From assembly GCF_016907695.1 (NCBI RefSeq), contig NZ_JAFBCK010000001.1, forward strand, positions 1,178,001-1,242,000: a DNA stretch of 64,000 nucleotides, in the 5' to 3' direction. The notes below the pieces were generated by a model, which ran no database searches, was not told where the DNA came from, and saw only the letters and a list, made by a program, of their open reading frames with translations. Below, in pieces: positions 27,966-35,536 of the stretch (the stretch's first letter is position 1; each line of letters starts with the position of its first letter). This DNA comes from Actinokineospora baliensis (lineage in GTDB: Bacteria > Actinomycetota > Actinomycetes > Mycobacteriales > Pseudonocardiaceae). Position numbers and translations under genes: made by a program.

Positions 27966-28036
27966 GCGGATGTAGTTCAATGGTAGAACATCAGCTTCCC
28001 AAGCTGAATACGCGGGTTCGATTCCCGTCATCCGCT
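27966..28036 (+). tRNA. tRNA-Gly (CCC anticodon)
   Basis: 71-base cloverleaf: acceptor GCGGATG/CATCCGC, D arm GTTCAATGGTAGAAC, anticodon stem TCAGC/GCTGA with loop TTCCCAA (anticodon CCC), short variable loop, T arm with GGTTCGATTCC. Discriminator T; CCA is not encoded. No integrase or repeat of its 3' end is visible close by. Confidence 0.96.
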
Positions 28037-28092
28037 CAACCAGGGCTACCCATGTCCAAGGAATGCTTGGACCTTGTGGTTTCGCCATTGCA

Positions 28093-28111
28093 CTGGGGGG
28101 CGACCCCCCAG
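28093..28111 (+). terminator. Hairpin downstream of tRNA-Gly
   Basis: 8-bp perfect stem CTGGGGGG / CCCCCCAG with a 3-base loop, 57 bp beyond the tRNA and 75 bp before the lipoprotein start. Likely terminates the tRNA transcript. Confidence 0.6.
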
Positions 28112-28185
28112 ACCCCCACGGTGCGGTAGACAGTTGGCGGCGGCCCCGCGGCGCGGTTGGCGGTTGCGGGCGAAGGGGGAACTGG

Positions 28186-28788
28186 GTGTTGTTGCGGTTG
28201 GCGTTGGGGGTCGTGGGACTTGTTGTTGTCGCTGGTTGTTCTTCTGGTGGGGAATCACGGCCTACTAGAACGGCGACTGAGTCGACGGTGCGAACCACGA
28301 GTCGTCCAATTCCCAGTGTTGACGTGACCGTTTTTGAGGGCTTGCCCAAGCCTCCGCAGGGGAGTGTGGTGTTGGCGCCTGGGCGGGTGGTGGGGGTTGT
28401 TCAGGGTGGGGGCAAGGCGATGTATTCGTTTGCGGTGGAGAGTGTTGTGGTTGATCCGAAGTGCACTGCGACTTACGCGGCAGCGGCTGAGCGGGGGCAT
28501 TACGTGGCGTTGGCGGTGGTGGTTAGGACCACGGCCGACGTCAGTCCGGCGGAGGGAACTGCGCCGATCACGGCATATGACTTTGCGGTGACTGGCGTGG
28601 ATGGGGTGACTGAGACGCAGGTCTCCAGCACTTTTATGTGTTTGCCGGAAGCGGAGTACCACACGACCGAGCCCTACTTGCCTTCGGCGCAGTATGGCGG
28701 TGTGGTCATGTTGGACACCAAGAGCGCGCATGGTGTCATCGAGTTCCGGCCGGATGTGACGGCGGCGGGCTGGGAGTGGGCGTTCTAG
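28186..28788 (+). CDS. Secreted lipoprotein of unknown function
   Basis: 200 residues from GTG at 28186 (VLLRLALGVVGLVVVAGCSSGGE), chosen because AAGGGGG precedes it at good spacing; the lipobox is VVAGC. The mature part has a DUF4352-like extracellular beta domain pattern (MYSFAVESVVVDPKC, GHYVALAVVVRTTADV, YDFAVTGVDG). Codon use is unusual for the window: many third-position T/G codons (GTT, TTG, GGT), which hints at acquisition. It overlaps the methyltransferase gene by 4 bp, tail to tail. Confidence 0.83.
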   Translation: MLLRLALGVVGLVVVAGCSSGGESRPTRTATESTVRTTSRPIPSVDVTVFEGLPKPPQGSVVLAPGRVVGVVQGGGKAMYSFAVESVVVDPKCTATYAAAAERGHYVALAVVVRTTADVSPAEGTAPITAYDFAVTGVDGVTETQVSSTFMCLPEAEYHTTEPYLPSAQYGGVVMLDTKSAHGVIEFRPDVTAAGWEWAF

Positions 28789-29900
28789 GTCGGGGTGAAC
28801 TCGCAGGACTTGTCGACCAGGTATAGGTGTTCGGTTACGTGTAGTTGGCGGGAGTGGAGGTTGCGGCTGCCGCGGAAGGCGTTGTACTGGGTGGTGAACT
28901 CGGTGACGGTGCCTGCGGCGCGCAGGAGGCAGTGCATGGCGGGTGGGGGGATGAAGCCCTCGTTGTTGGCGGAGACCAGGATGAAGCGGGCGGGGATTCG
29001 CTCGAGCAGGTCGGCCAAGAGGTCCGGGGCGCGTTTGCGGATGTTGTAGGCCGAGCGGCGCCAGTCTGTGGGGATGCCGGAGATGGGGCTGATCTCGCAC
29101 GGCTCGGTGTAGTTGACCAGCAGGTTGAGCATGAAGTAGTTGGAGCCGTACGGGTGCTGGTTGTAAGGCGGGTCCAGGTAAGCCAGGTCTAGCTCGTCCA
29201 GCACATCGGGGAGTGTGTTGGCGTCTTGCTGTAAGACCGTGACGGCGCAGGAGAAGTTGCTCAGGGTGGGGGCGTTGAGTCTGATCTCGCCCTTGATGCG
29301 CGATAACGCATCCTTACCGCTGCCGCCGAAGTGGCCAACGCCGGTAAATCTGTCCTTGTAGAAGCCTTTGAAGACGCCTGCGGTGTTGGTGTGGATAGAG
29401 GCCTCAGACAGCAGGGGGCCGAGTAAGAGGGAGCGCAGCTCGACAGGGGCCTCGTGGATCAGGCTCGCGTAGGTGTCGAGTCTTCGAGCGTTGGACGTTG
29501 TGTAGAAGACCCGTTCGCCCGGCTGGATGTGGTCGTCGTTGGCCGGGGCGTAGAGCTTGCGGATGAAGCCCTCGGTCGGCGACAGGTCGGCCCGGCGGTT
29601 GAGGTCGGCGACGACCGTGTTCAGCAGGGCGAGGTCCACCTCGCAGGCGTTCGTCAGGTAGCACTGGCTGACTACGCTGGCGTAGTCCTCGATGTCGTTC
29701 GCGACCAGGGACGTGGCGTGTTGCTTAAGAGCCCGGGAGACGACACCGGAGCCGGAGAACGCGTCCAGGATCCGTAGCCTGCGGCCCAGGTGCTCCCGGA
29801 CGGCACGGACCGCCTGGTCTATAGGCGCTAAGAGGCCGCGCTTGTTGCCCAGGTACGTGATCAGTTGGGTCCGCGGGTACGCCGGGTTCTCTTCGGCCAC
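28785..29900 (-). CDS. D12-class adenine-N6 DNA methyltransferase (solitary)
   Basis: 371 residues from GTG at 29900. SAM-binding motif I is DAFSGSGVVSRAL (46-58) and the catalytic motif IV is LAYLDPPYNQHPYGSNYF (DPPY 243-246), the Dam/DpnM group order. The N-terminal YLGNKRGLLAPID is the usual D12 start. No restriction enzyme gene adjoins; the partner upstream is a DUF4304 gene one base away, so the two are co-transcribed. It could be an orphan regulator methylase or the remnant of a defence unit. Target sequence not inferable. Confidence 0.88.
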   Translation of the reverse strand: MAEENPAYPRTQLITYLGNKRGLLAPIDQAVRAVREHLGRRLRILDAFSGSGVVSRALKQHATSLVANDIEDYASVVSQCYLTNACEVDLALLNTVVADLNRRADLSPTEGFIRKLYAPANDDHIQPGERVFYTTSNARRLDTYASLIHEAPVELRSLLLGPLLSEASIHTNTAGVFKGFYKDRFTGVGHFGGSGKDALSRIKGEIRLNAPTLSNFSCAVTVLQQDANTLPDVLDELDLAYLDPPYNQHPYGSNYFMLNLLVNYTEPCEISPISGIPTDWRRSAYNIRKRAPDLLADLLERIPARFILVSANNEGFIPPPAMHCLLRAAGTVTEFTTQYNAFRGSRNLHSRQLHVTEHLYLVDKSCEFTPT

Positions 29901-29901
29901 A

Positions 29902-30360
29902 TCAGTGCACGCGGGCGCGGATCTGGTCGCGGATGGCGGGGAGACCGAACTCCCGCACCGCCGTCAGCACCTCGGCCGACAGGTTCGCGAACGGCTTGCC
30001 CGCTTCGATCTTCCACCAGAGGTCGCCGATCGGGACCCCGGCGCCGACCAGCATGAGGTTGCCGATGCGCTCCTGCCAGCCGCCGCCGGTGTGGCCCGCC
30101 GCCCGGGTGTACGGGCGGATGCGCAGCTGCGAGGCCCACTCGTCGGTGGCGGTGACGCTCAGCGACAGGGTGAACCGGGTGGAGTACGTGCTGGACTTGG
30201 CCGACTGCAGGATCGAGATCTGGCCGACGTGGGCGCTGTCGATCACGCGGAAGTGCCGACCGGTGCCGGACAGGCCCAACGCGCGCAGGCCGGGCGCCAG
30301 CCCGGTCTCCACCATCAGCCGGAACCACTCGTCCGCATTGCGCACCGCGCCCGCTTCCAC
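29902..30360 (-). CDS. DUF4304 protein
   Basis: 152 residues. Recognised from the opening EWFRLMVETGLAPGLRALGLSGTGRHFRVID and the central SSTYSTRFTLSLSV, typical of DUF4304, an uncharacterised family found singly and in polymorphic-toxin or defence neighbourhoods. No catalytic motif stands out. Its TGA is followed by one base and then the GTG of the methyltransferase, so translation is probably coupled. Confidence 0.78.
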   Translation of the reverse strand: MEAGAVRNADEWFRLMVETGLAPGLRALGLSGTGRHFRVIDSAHVGQISILQSAKSSTYSTRFTLSLSVTATDEWASQLRIRPYTRAAGHTGGGWQERIGNLMLVGAGVPIGDLWWKIEAGKPFANLSAEVLTAVREFGLPAIRDQIRARVH

Positions 30361-30691
30361 GTAGCCCCCTGTATCGGGTCAGGCCGCCCACGCTCGGCAT
30401 CCGACTGGTCACTCCGGAGTACTCAGCTGACCCTATCCGCCAGTGACCCCTGGTTCCTACCCATTCACCGATCTCAGGTCGGTTCGTGACCTCACGGGTG
30501 ATCCCGTCCGGTCAACAGCGACACACCGCGCAACAATCCGACGATACATGTAACACAGATCACATCGACTCTCTCACCCGTGTGGGTGAGCTTGTCGCGG
30601 AGATGGCCGGAAATATCGAAATCGCACGTCACGTGCGGCGGAAGGTGGCGTCGCACCTACACGGACGGGTGAACAGCTGGAGGAGCCACGC
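30361..30691. other. Intergenic region with two palindromes
   Basis: 330 bp without a gene, between divergent transcription units. It holds CTCACCC-N4-GGGTGAG at 30572-30589 and the perfect palindrome CGCACGT-C-ACGTGCG at 30623-30637, 55 bp upstream of the LuxR gene. The second has the size of a LuxR/TetR-type operator. Promoter boxes are not clear. Confidence 0.6.
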
Positions 30692-31408
30692 ATGCCGCGC
30701 AGCACCCACCGGACCGCCTTCGCGAGCAGACCCGGGGAGGTCGGCCCGACGGTCGCGCTCGTCGACGGCGTGCCGTTGTTCCGGGAGGGGCTCTCCGCCC
30801 TCGTCCTCCGCACCCCAGGACTGCGCTGGCTCGGCGCGACCGACACCCCGCAGGGCGCGCTCCGCTTCGCCGAGCGCTTCCACCCCGCCGTCGTCCTCAT
30901 CGACTCCGGCCTCGACCCGCGCGGCCACCTGTCCACCGCGCTGTGCGCCGCCCACGCCGACCTGGCCGTGCTGATCCTGGTCCGCGACGCGCACCGCACC
31001 ACCCAGTACGTCGCGACCAGCATCACCGCGGGTGTGCACGGCGTCATCCAGCGCTCCGCCGAGCCGCCGCAGGTGGTCGAGGCGATCAGGACCGTGCACG
31101 AGACCCGCCGCTACCTCGACCCCGGCCTGGCCCGCACGGTCGCCGCCCCCAGTTCGCGGCTGGCCGGGGTGGCCGACGGGCAGCAGCCGCTGTCGCGCCG
31201 GGAGTTCCAGGTGCTGCAGCTGATCGCCGACGGGCTGGAGAACCAGGAGATCGCGCGGGTGCTGTTCGTGTCCGTGGAGACCGTGCGGACCCACGTCAAG
31301 AGCATCCTGCGCAAGCTCGGCGCCAGGGACCGCACGCACGCGGTCGCCGTGGCGTTCAAGTCGGGTGTGCTCATCGCTCCGGTCCGCAGGCCGCGCACCG
31401 GCACGTGA
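30692..31408 (+). CDS. LuxR/NarL-type DNA-binding response regulator
   Basis: 238 residues with GGAGGAG ahead of the ATG. The receiver domain (TVALVDGVPLFREGLSALV through VEAIRTVHE) has the likely phosphoacceptor Asp in AVVLIDSGLDP. The acidic pair near the start is reduced to a single Asp (LVDG instead of DD), so phosphorylation may be atypical. The GerE HTH is LSRREFQVLQLIADGLENQEIARVLFVSVETVRTHVKSILRKL. No sensor kinase is adjacent, so it is an orphan regulator here. Confidence 0.9.
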   Translation: MPRSTHRTAFASRPGEVGPTVALVDGVPLFREGLSALVLRTPGLRWLGATDTPQGALRFAERFHPAVVLIDSGLDPRGHLSTALCAAHADLAVLILVRDAHRTTQYVATSITAGVHGVIQRSAEPPQVVEAIRTVHETRRYLDPGLARTVAAPSSRLAGVADGQQPLSRREFQVLQLIADGLENQEIARVLFVSVETVRTHVKSILRKLGARDRTHAVAVAFKSGVLIAPVRRPRTGT

Positions 31409-31453
31409 TCCCCGGCACCAACCGGGTGACACCCACCCCCTGCCTTGCCGCGC

Positions 31454-31489
31454 CTACCGACCGGTAATAGACTCATGTTACCGATGAGT
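31454..31489. promoter_or_regulatory. Twin inverted repeats upstream of acyl-CoA dehydrogenase
   Basis: TACCGACCGGTA at 31455-31466 and ACTCAT-N7-ATGAGT at 31471-31489 lie 38-72 bp upstream of the start. The core TTACCG recurs between them. A TetR- or FadR-type lipid-responsive regulator would fit; no such regulator is encoded next to it. Confidence 0.6.
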
Positions 31490-31526
31490 AGCAGCTGCTC
31501 ACGAGCGTGAGACACGGAGCGACGAG

Positions 31527-33350
31527 ATGGGCCACTACAAGAGCAACGTCCGCGACCTCGAGTTCAACCTCTTCGAGGTGTTCACCGTCCAGGACCGGCT
31601 TGGCAAGGGGGTCCTCGCGGAGTCGGACGAGGAGACCGCCCGCGGCGTGCTCACCGAGCTGAACAAGCTCGCCGTCGGCCCGCTGGCCGAGTCCTTCGCC
31701 GACGCCGACCGCAACCCGCCGGAGTACGACCCGAAGACCTTCAGCGCCACCCTGCCCGAGTCGTTCAAGAAGTCCTACCGGCAGCTGTGGGACGGCGAGT
31801 GGTGGCGGCTGGGCCTGACCGACGAGCTGGGCGGCTTCGGCCTCCCGCCGACGGTCCAGTGGGCGGCCTCGGAGCTGATCCTCGGCGCGAACCCGGCGCT
31901 GTTCATCTACCTGGCGGGCCCGAACTTCGCCATGGTCGTGCACAACAACGGGACCGAGGAGCAGAAGCGCTGGGCCCAGATCATGATCGACCGCGGCTGG
32001 GGCGCCACCATGGTGCTCACCGAACCGGACGCGGGCTCCGACGTCGGCGCGGGCCGGACCAAGGCGGTCCAGCAGGCGGACGGGTCGTGGCACATCGACG
32101 GGGTGAAGCGGTTCATCACCTCGGGTGACCAGGACCTGACCGAGAACATCATGCACCTGGTGCTGGCCCGCCCCGAGGGCCACGGGCCGGGCACCAAGGG
32201 CCTGAGCCTGTTCCTGGTCCCCAAGTTCCACTTCGACACCGGGACCGGCGAGCTGGGCGAGCGCAACGGCGCGTACGTGACCAACGTCGAGCACAAGATG
32301 GGCCTCAAGGTGTCCACGACCTGCGAGGTCACCTTCGGCCAGCACGGCACCCCGGCCAAGGGCTGGCTGCTCGGCGAGGTGCACGACGGCATCGCGCAGA
32401 TGTTCCAGGTCATCGAGTACGCCAGGATGATGGTCGGCACCAAGGCCATCGCGACCCTGTCCACCGGCTACCTCAACGCCCTCGAGTACGCCAAGGAGCG
32501 CGTCCAGGGCGCCGACCTGCCGAACATGCTCGACAAGACGGCCCCCCGCGTCACCATCACCCACCACCCGGACGTCCGCCGCAGCCTCATGCTGCAGAAG
32601 GCCTACGCGGAGGGCCTGCGCGCGCTGTACCTCTACAACGCGACGTTCCAGGACCAGGTGTGGACCAAGGAAGGCGACCTCAAGCTCGCCGAACGCGTCA
32701 ACGACCTCCTCCTCCCCATCGTCAAGGGCGTCGGCTCCGAACGGGCCACCGAGCAACTGGTCCAGTCCCTGCAAACCCTCGGCGGCTCCGGCTTCCTGCA
32801 GGACTACCCGCTGGAGCAGTACATCCGCGACGCCAAGATCGACTCGCTCTACGAGGGCACCACCGCCATCCAGTCCCTCGACTTCTTCTTCCGCAAGATC
32901 ATCCGCGACAAGGGCCAAGCGCTGGCGTTCGTAGCCGGCGAGATCAGCGCCTTCCTGGAGTCGGAGAGCGGCAACGGTCGGCTCAAGCGCGAACGCGAAC
33001 TCCTCAAGCAGGCCCTGGAAGACGTCCAAGGAATCCTCGGCGCCATGGTCGGCCACCTGACCGCCTCGCAAGAGGAACCCCGCAGCATCTACCGAGTCGG
33101 GCTGCATTCGGTCCGACTGCTGATGGCCACCGGCGACCTCTTGGTGGGCTGGCTGCTGCAGCGGCAGGCGGAGATCGCACTCGCTCGGCTGGATGCTGGG
33201 GTTGCTGGGCGGGACAAGGCGTTCTACGAGGGGAAGGTGGCGGTGGCATCGTTCTTCGCGAAGAACGTCCTGCCGGAGCTGTCGGCTTCCCGCAAGATCG
33301 TTGAGGCAGCGGATCTCGACCTGATGGACGTGGACGAAGCCGCGTTCTGA
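31527..33350 (+). CDS. fadE5: FadE5-like long-chain acyl-CoA dehydrogenase
   Basis: 607 residues, the large actinobacterial type (about 610) that begins [18 protein letters not shown], as M. tuberculosis FadE5 does. FAD/substrate signatures: [19 protein letters not shown] and [20 protein letters not shown], the latter with the catalytic-type Glu in LYEGTT. The C-terminal extension (about 460-607) is the AcylCoA_DH_N-associated helical domain of this subgroup. It starts beta-oxidation of CoA thioesters; electrons pass to ETF and then to an EtfD-type protein such as that at 23891-26077. Confidence 0.93.
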   Translation: MGHYKSNVRDLEFNLFEVFTVQDRLGKGVLAESDEETARGVLTELNKLAVGPLAESFADADRNPPEYDPKTFSATLPESFKKSYRQLWDGEWWRLGLTDELGGFGLPPTVQWAASELILGANPALFIYLAGPNFAMVVHNNGTEEQKRWAQIMIDRGWGATMVLTEPDAGSDVGAGRTKAVQQADGSWHIDGVKRFITSGDQDLTENIMHLVLARPEGHGPGTKGLSLFLVPKFHFDTGTGELGERNGAYVTNVEHKMGLKVSTTCEVTFGQHGTPAKGWLLGEVHDGIAQMFQVIEYARMMVGTKAIATLSTGYLNALEYAKERVQGADLPNMLDKTAPRVTITHHPDVRRSLMLQKAYAEGLRALYLYNATFQDQVWTKEGDLKLAERVNDLLLPIVKGVGSERATEQLVQSLQTLGGSGFLQDYPLEQYIRDAKIDSLYEGTTAIQSLDFFFRKIIRDKGQALAFVAGEISAFLESESGNGRLKRERELLKQALEDVQGILGAMVGHLTASQEEPRSIYRVGLHSVRLLMATGDLLVGWLLQRQAEIALARLDAGVAGRDKAFYEGKVAVASFFAKNVLPELSASRKIVEAADLDLMDVDEAAF

Positions 33351-33363
33351 CCTGCTCTTTCTC

Positions 33364-33400
33364 CAGACGGCCCACCACCTCTTCGGTGGTGGGCCGTCTG
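33364..33400. terminator. Terminator after the acyl-CoA dehydrogenase
   Basis: 16-bp perfect stem CAGACGGCCCACCACC / GGTGGTGGGCCGTCTG with loop TCTTC, 14 bp after the stop. It ends only 8 bp before the GntR operator. Confidence 0.88.
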
Positions 33401-33408
33401 GGTACCGT

Positions 33409-33428
33409 GCTTCTGTACGTACAGAAGC
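33409..33428. promoter_or_regulatory. GntR operator, site 1
   Basis: Perfect 20-bp palindrome GCTTCTGTACGTACAGAAGC, 21 bp upstream of the gntR start; likely autoregulation. Confidence 0.8.
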
Positions 33429-33448
33429 AGTGGGATGGAGGGCGCGTC

Positions 33449-34165
33449 ATGGCTGGCCGCATGGGCTATCGGGCTATCGCGGACGCTCTGCGCGGCCAGA
33501 TCGACTCCGGTGAACTGGGCCCGGGTGACCGCGTACCCAGTGAGAACGAGCTGATGGCGACCCACGCTGTGGAGCAGCCAACCGCTCGGCGAGCACTGGA
33601 CGTGCTGAAGAACGAAGGCCTGATCGTCGCCCGCCGCGGAGCAGGCACGTTCGTCCGCGAGTTCAACCCGTACCGCCGGGTCTCACCGAAGCGGCTGCAA
33701 GGCGGACCGGTCTGGGAATCCGACGATGAGCGCCAGCCCGCGGTGGAAGACCTGGCGATCTCCGAGGAGGCCCCGCCACCGCACGTCGCACGCATACTGC
33801 CGGTCGACCGGGTATTGGTGCGGCGGCGGAAGTACGTGGTGGAGGGCAGGCCCATCCAGCTCGCGGAGACGTACTACCCCGCGGCCCTGGTCCGAAGTAC
33901 CGCGATCGCCGAGCTGAACACAGGCCCAGGCGGCGCCTACGCCCGACTGGCCGAGTTGGGCCACAAACCCGTGCGGTTCCGGGAGGAATTGCGCTCGCGG
34001 ATGCCACGCGCGGAGGAGTCGGAGGCGCTGCGGCTCGATCAGGGAACCCCGGTCATCTGCATCACCCGCACCGCCTACACAGCAGATGACCGCGCAGTCG
34101 AGGTCAACGAGATGACCCTCGACGCAGGCGCCTACATCTTGGAGTACCACCTCACCGATGGGTGA
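33449..34165 (+). CDS. GntR/HutC-family regulator with UTRA domain
   Basis: 238 residues from the ATG of MAGRMGYRAIA, preceded by GGAGGG. The winged helix is GYRAIADALRGQIDSGELGPGDRVPSENELMATHAVEQPTARRALDVLKNEGLIVARRGAGTFV. The UTRA effector domain follows (RILPVDRVLVRRRKYVVEGRPIQLAETYYP through VEVNEMTLDAGAYILEYHL). Related KorSA-type proteins control conjugative actinobacterial elements. Three TTCTGTAC-type palindromes bracket the gene and its follower. Confidence 0.92.
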   Translation: MAGRMGYRAIADALRGQIDSGELGPGDRVPSENELMATHAVEQPTARRALDVLKNEGLIVARRGAGTFVREFNPYRRVSPKRLQGGPVWESDDERQPAVEDLAISEEAPPPHVARILPVDRVLVRRRKYVVEGRPIQLAETYYPAALVRSTAIAELNTGPGGAYARLAELGHKPVRFREELRSRMPRAEESEALRLDQGTPVICITRTAYTADDRAVEVNEMTLDAGAYILEYHLTDG

Positions 34166-34166
34166 G

Positions 34167-34178
34167 TTCTGTACAGAA
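34167..34178. promoter_or_regulatory. GntR operator, site 2
   Basis: TTCTGTACAGAA, perfect 12-bp palindrome directly after the gntR stop and 66 bp before the downstream gene. Confidence 0.75.
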
Positions 34179-34219
34179 TTCTTGCCCTTTTCTTCCGGCC
34201 CGTGGTCGAATGGCCGGGT

Positions 34220-34229
34220 TCTGTACAGA
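34220..34229. promoter_or_regulatory. GntR operator, site 3
   Basis: TCTGTACAGA, perfect 10-bp core 53 bp after site 2 and 14 bp before the downstream gene start, so it would block initiation there. Confidence 0.75.
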
Positions 34230-34243
34230 TGAAAGGCGGAGCG

Positions 34244-34630
34244 ATGTGGGCTGAGCTGCCCCGGCTGATCAAGTCAGCCAGACAACACGTCGATCAGCAC
34301 CCCGACCTGCACATCGCCAGCCTCGACGTCTCGGCGACCGACGTCGGCCCGGGCCGGGTCGAGGTGCATGTCTCCGGGCCGCGAGCGCAAAGCTGCGCCC
34401 GCCTACTCCACTGGCGCGACACCCTCAGCCGCTCGTCAACTTACCTGCAGGTCGAAGCCGATCCTCAGCAGCCCAAGGCAATGGTGTTCGGGCGCCTGCT
34501 CGGCGGCACTGCTGTCACCGTCGTCGCCCCGCTGTCCGAAGAGGACACGATCGGCATCCCGCGGGATCGCATCGGCGAATGGGTCCTGCACTGGCTCCGC
34601 ATGCAGGCCGTCGAGACATTGGTGGCCTAG
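34244..34630 (+). CDS. Hypothetical protein of the GntR regulon (128 aa)
   Basis: Starts MWAELPRLIKSARQHV with GGAG five bases upstream; the earlier GTG/ATG readings would overlap operator site 3. The middle is beta-rich (LHIASLDVSATDVGPGRVEVHVSG) and RLLGGTAVTVVAPLSEED. No signal peptide and no catalytic motif; not recognised. Two operators in its promoter make it the probable main target of the GntR regulator, which suggests a role in responding to that regulator's ligand. Confidence 0.72.
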   Translation: MWAELPRLIKSARQHVDQHPDLHIASLDVSATDVGPGRVEVHVSGPRAQSCARLLHWRDTLSRSSTYLQVEADPQQPKAMVFGRLLGGTAVTVVAPLSEEDTIGIPRDRIGEWVLHWLRMQAVETLVA

Positions 34631-34637
34631 CACGGGA

Positions 34638-35441
34638 TCAGGTCCTGTGGGCCTTGGCGGCGGCGATGGCGTAGATGCCGAAGGCGGCGAAGCCTGCGGC
34701 TACCACTACCAGCAGTACCGTGCCGAACGGCTGGCCCGCGAGGGTGCGCAGGGCTGAGTCGAGGCCGCCTGCTTCGGAGGCGTTGGCGTCCAGGGCGGCG
34801 ATTCCCAACAGGACGCCGACGATTGCTATGCCTAGGCCTTTGGCGATGTAGCCGACCTGGCCCAGGCGTTCGACCCAGTGGGATTTGGGGAGTTGGCTGG
34901 TTTCGAGGTCCTTCATGAAGGACTTGCGGAAGCCGGAGACGATGCTGGCGATGCCCGCGCCGATCACGATGAGGGCCAGCAGGCCGACGATGATGCGGCC
35001 TGCGGGCAGCGACATCAGCTCCGCAGTCATCTGCTTCTGCTTCTGGTCGCCGCTTTGGGTTCCGCTGCCGGTGGCGGTGCGGATGGCGGCGATGCCGAGG
35101 GAGATGCCCACGAACCCGCGGACCGCTGCGCCTATGCGCTTGAAGGTGCGCTTGCGGCCTTCCTCGTGCCACTTGTAGCTGAACGCGGCCATCAGCAGCT
35201 GCCACACGCCGAAGGCGAGCAGGCCGACAGCCAGTACCCAGAGGACGACCGCGCCGAAGGACGTGCTCGCGATCTCTTGCAGTGCCCCCGTCTGGTCGGC
35301 CTCTTGCCCGCCGCCACCGAAGGCGACCTGGAGGGCGAGGTAGGCGACGATCACGTAGACCACGCCGTAGCAGGCCATGCCAGCTCGGCCCAAGCCCTTG
35401 ACCGCGTCGTTGTGGTGCGCGGTGTGCACTGCGGTGCTCAT
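34638..35441 (-). CDS. DUF1206 membrane protein
   Basis: 267 residues made of three repeats of a two-helix DUF1206 unit: GLGRAGMACYGVVYVIVAYLAL, RIGAAVRGFVGISLGIAAIRTA and RLGQVGYIAKGLGIAIVGVLLG start each repeat (G-Y/F-x-A-x-G motif). Function unknown; common in actinobacteria and often stress-induced. Convergent with the GntR regulon gene with only 7 bp between stops. Confidence 0.9.
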   Translation of the reverse strand: MSTAVHTAHHNDAVKGLGRAGMACYGVVYVIVAYLALQVAFGGGGQEADQTGALQEIASTSFGAVVLWVLAVGLLAFGVWQLLMAAFSYKWHEEGRKRTFKRIGAAVRGFVGISLGIAAIRTATGSGTQSGDQKQKQMTAELMSLPAGRIIVGLLALIVIGAGIASIVSGFRKSFMKDLETSQLPKSHWVERLGQVGYIAKGLGIAIVGVLLGIAALDANASEAGGLDSALRTLAGQPFGTVLLVVVAAGFAAFGIYAIAAAKAHRT

Positions 35442-35498
35442 GTGCCCTCCTAGGTCTGGGGAGGACGTGTCACCTGATCGTGTGGGTCAAACGTGAAA

Positions 35499-35526
35499 GG
35501 CCCGGTGACCACCAGGTCACCGGGCC
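35499..35526. terminator. Terminator after the VanW gene
   Basis: 12-bp perfect stem GGCCCGGTGACC / GGTCACCGGGCC with a 4-base loop, 10 bp beyond the vanW-like stop on the minus strand. Confidence 0.87.
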
Positions 35527-35536
35527 GGCACGGGGC

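Noticed and set aside
27966..28036. tRNA-Gly as prophage attachment site
   Set aside because: Prophage begins more than 16 kb away with no repeat of the tRNA 3' end seen near either side of 44-47 kb.
28785..30360. Complete restriction-modification system
   Set aside because: No endonuclease motif in DUF4304 or neighbours; only the methylase is recognisable.
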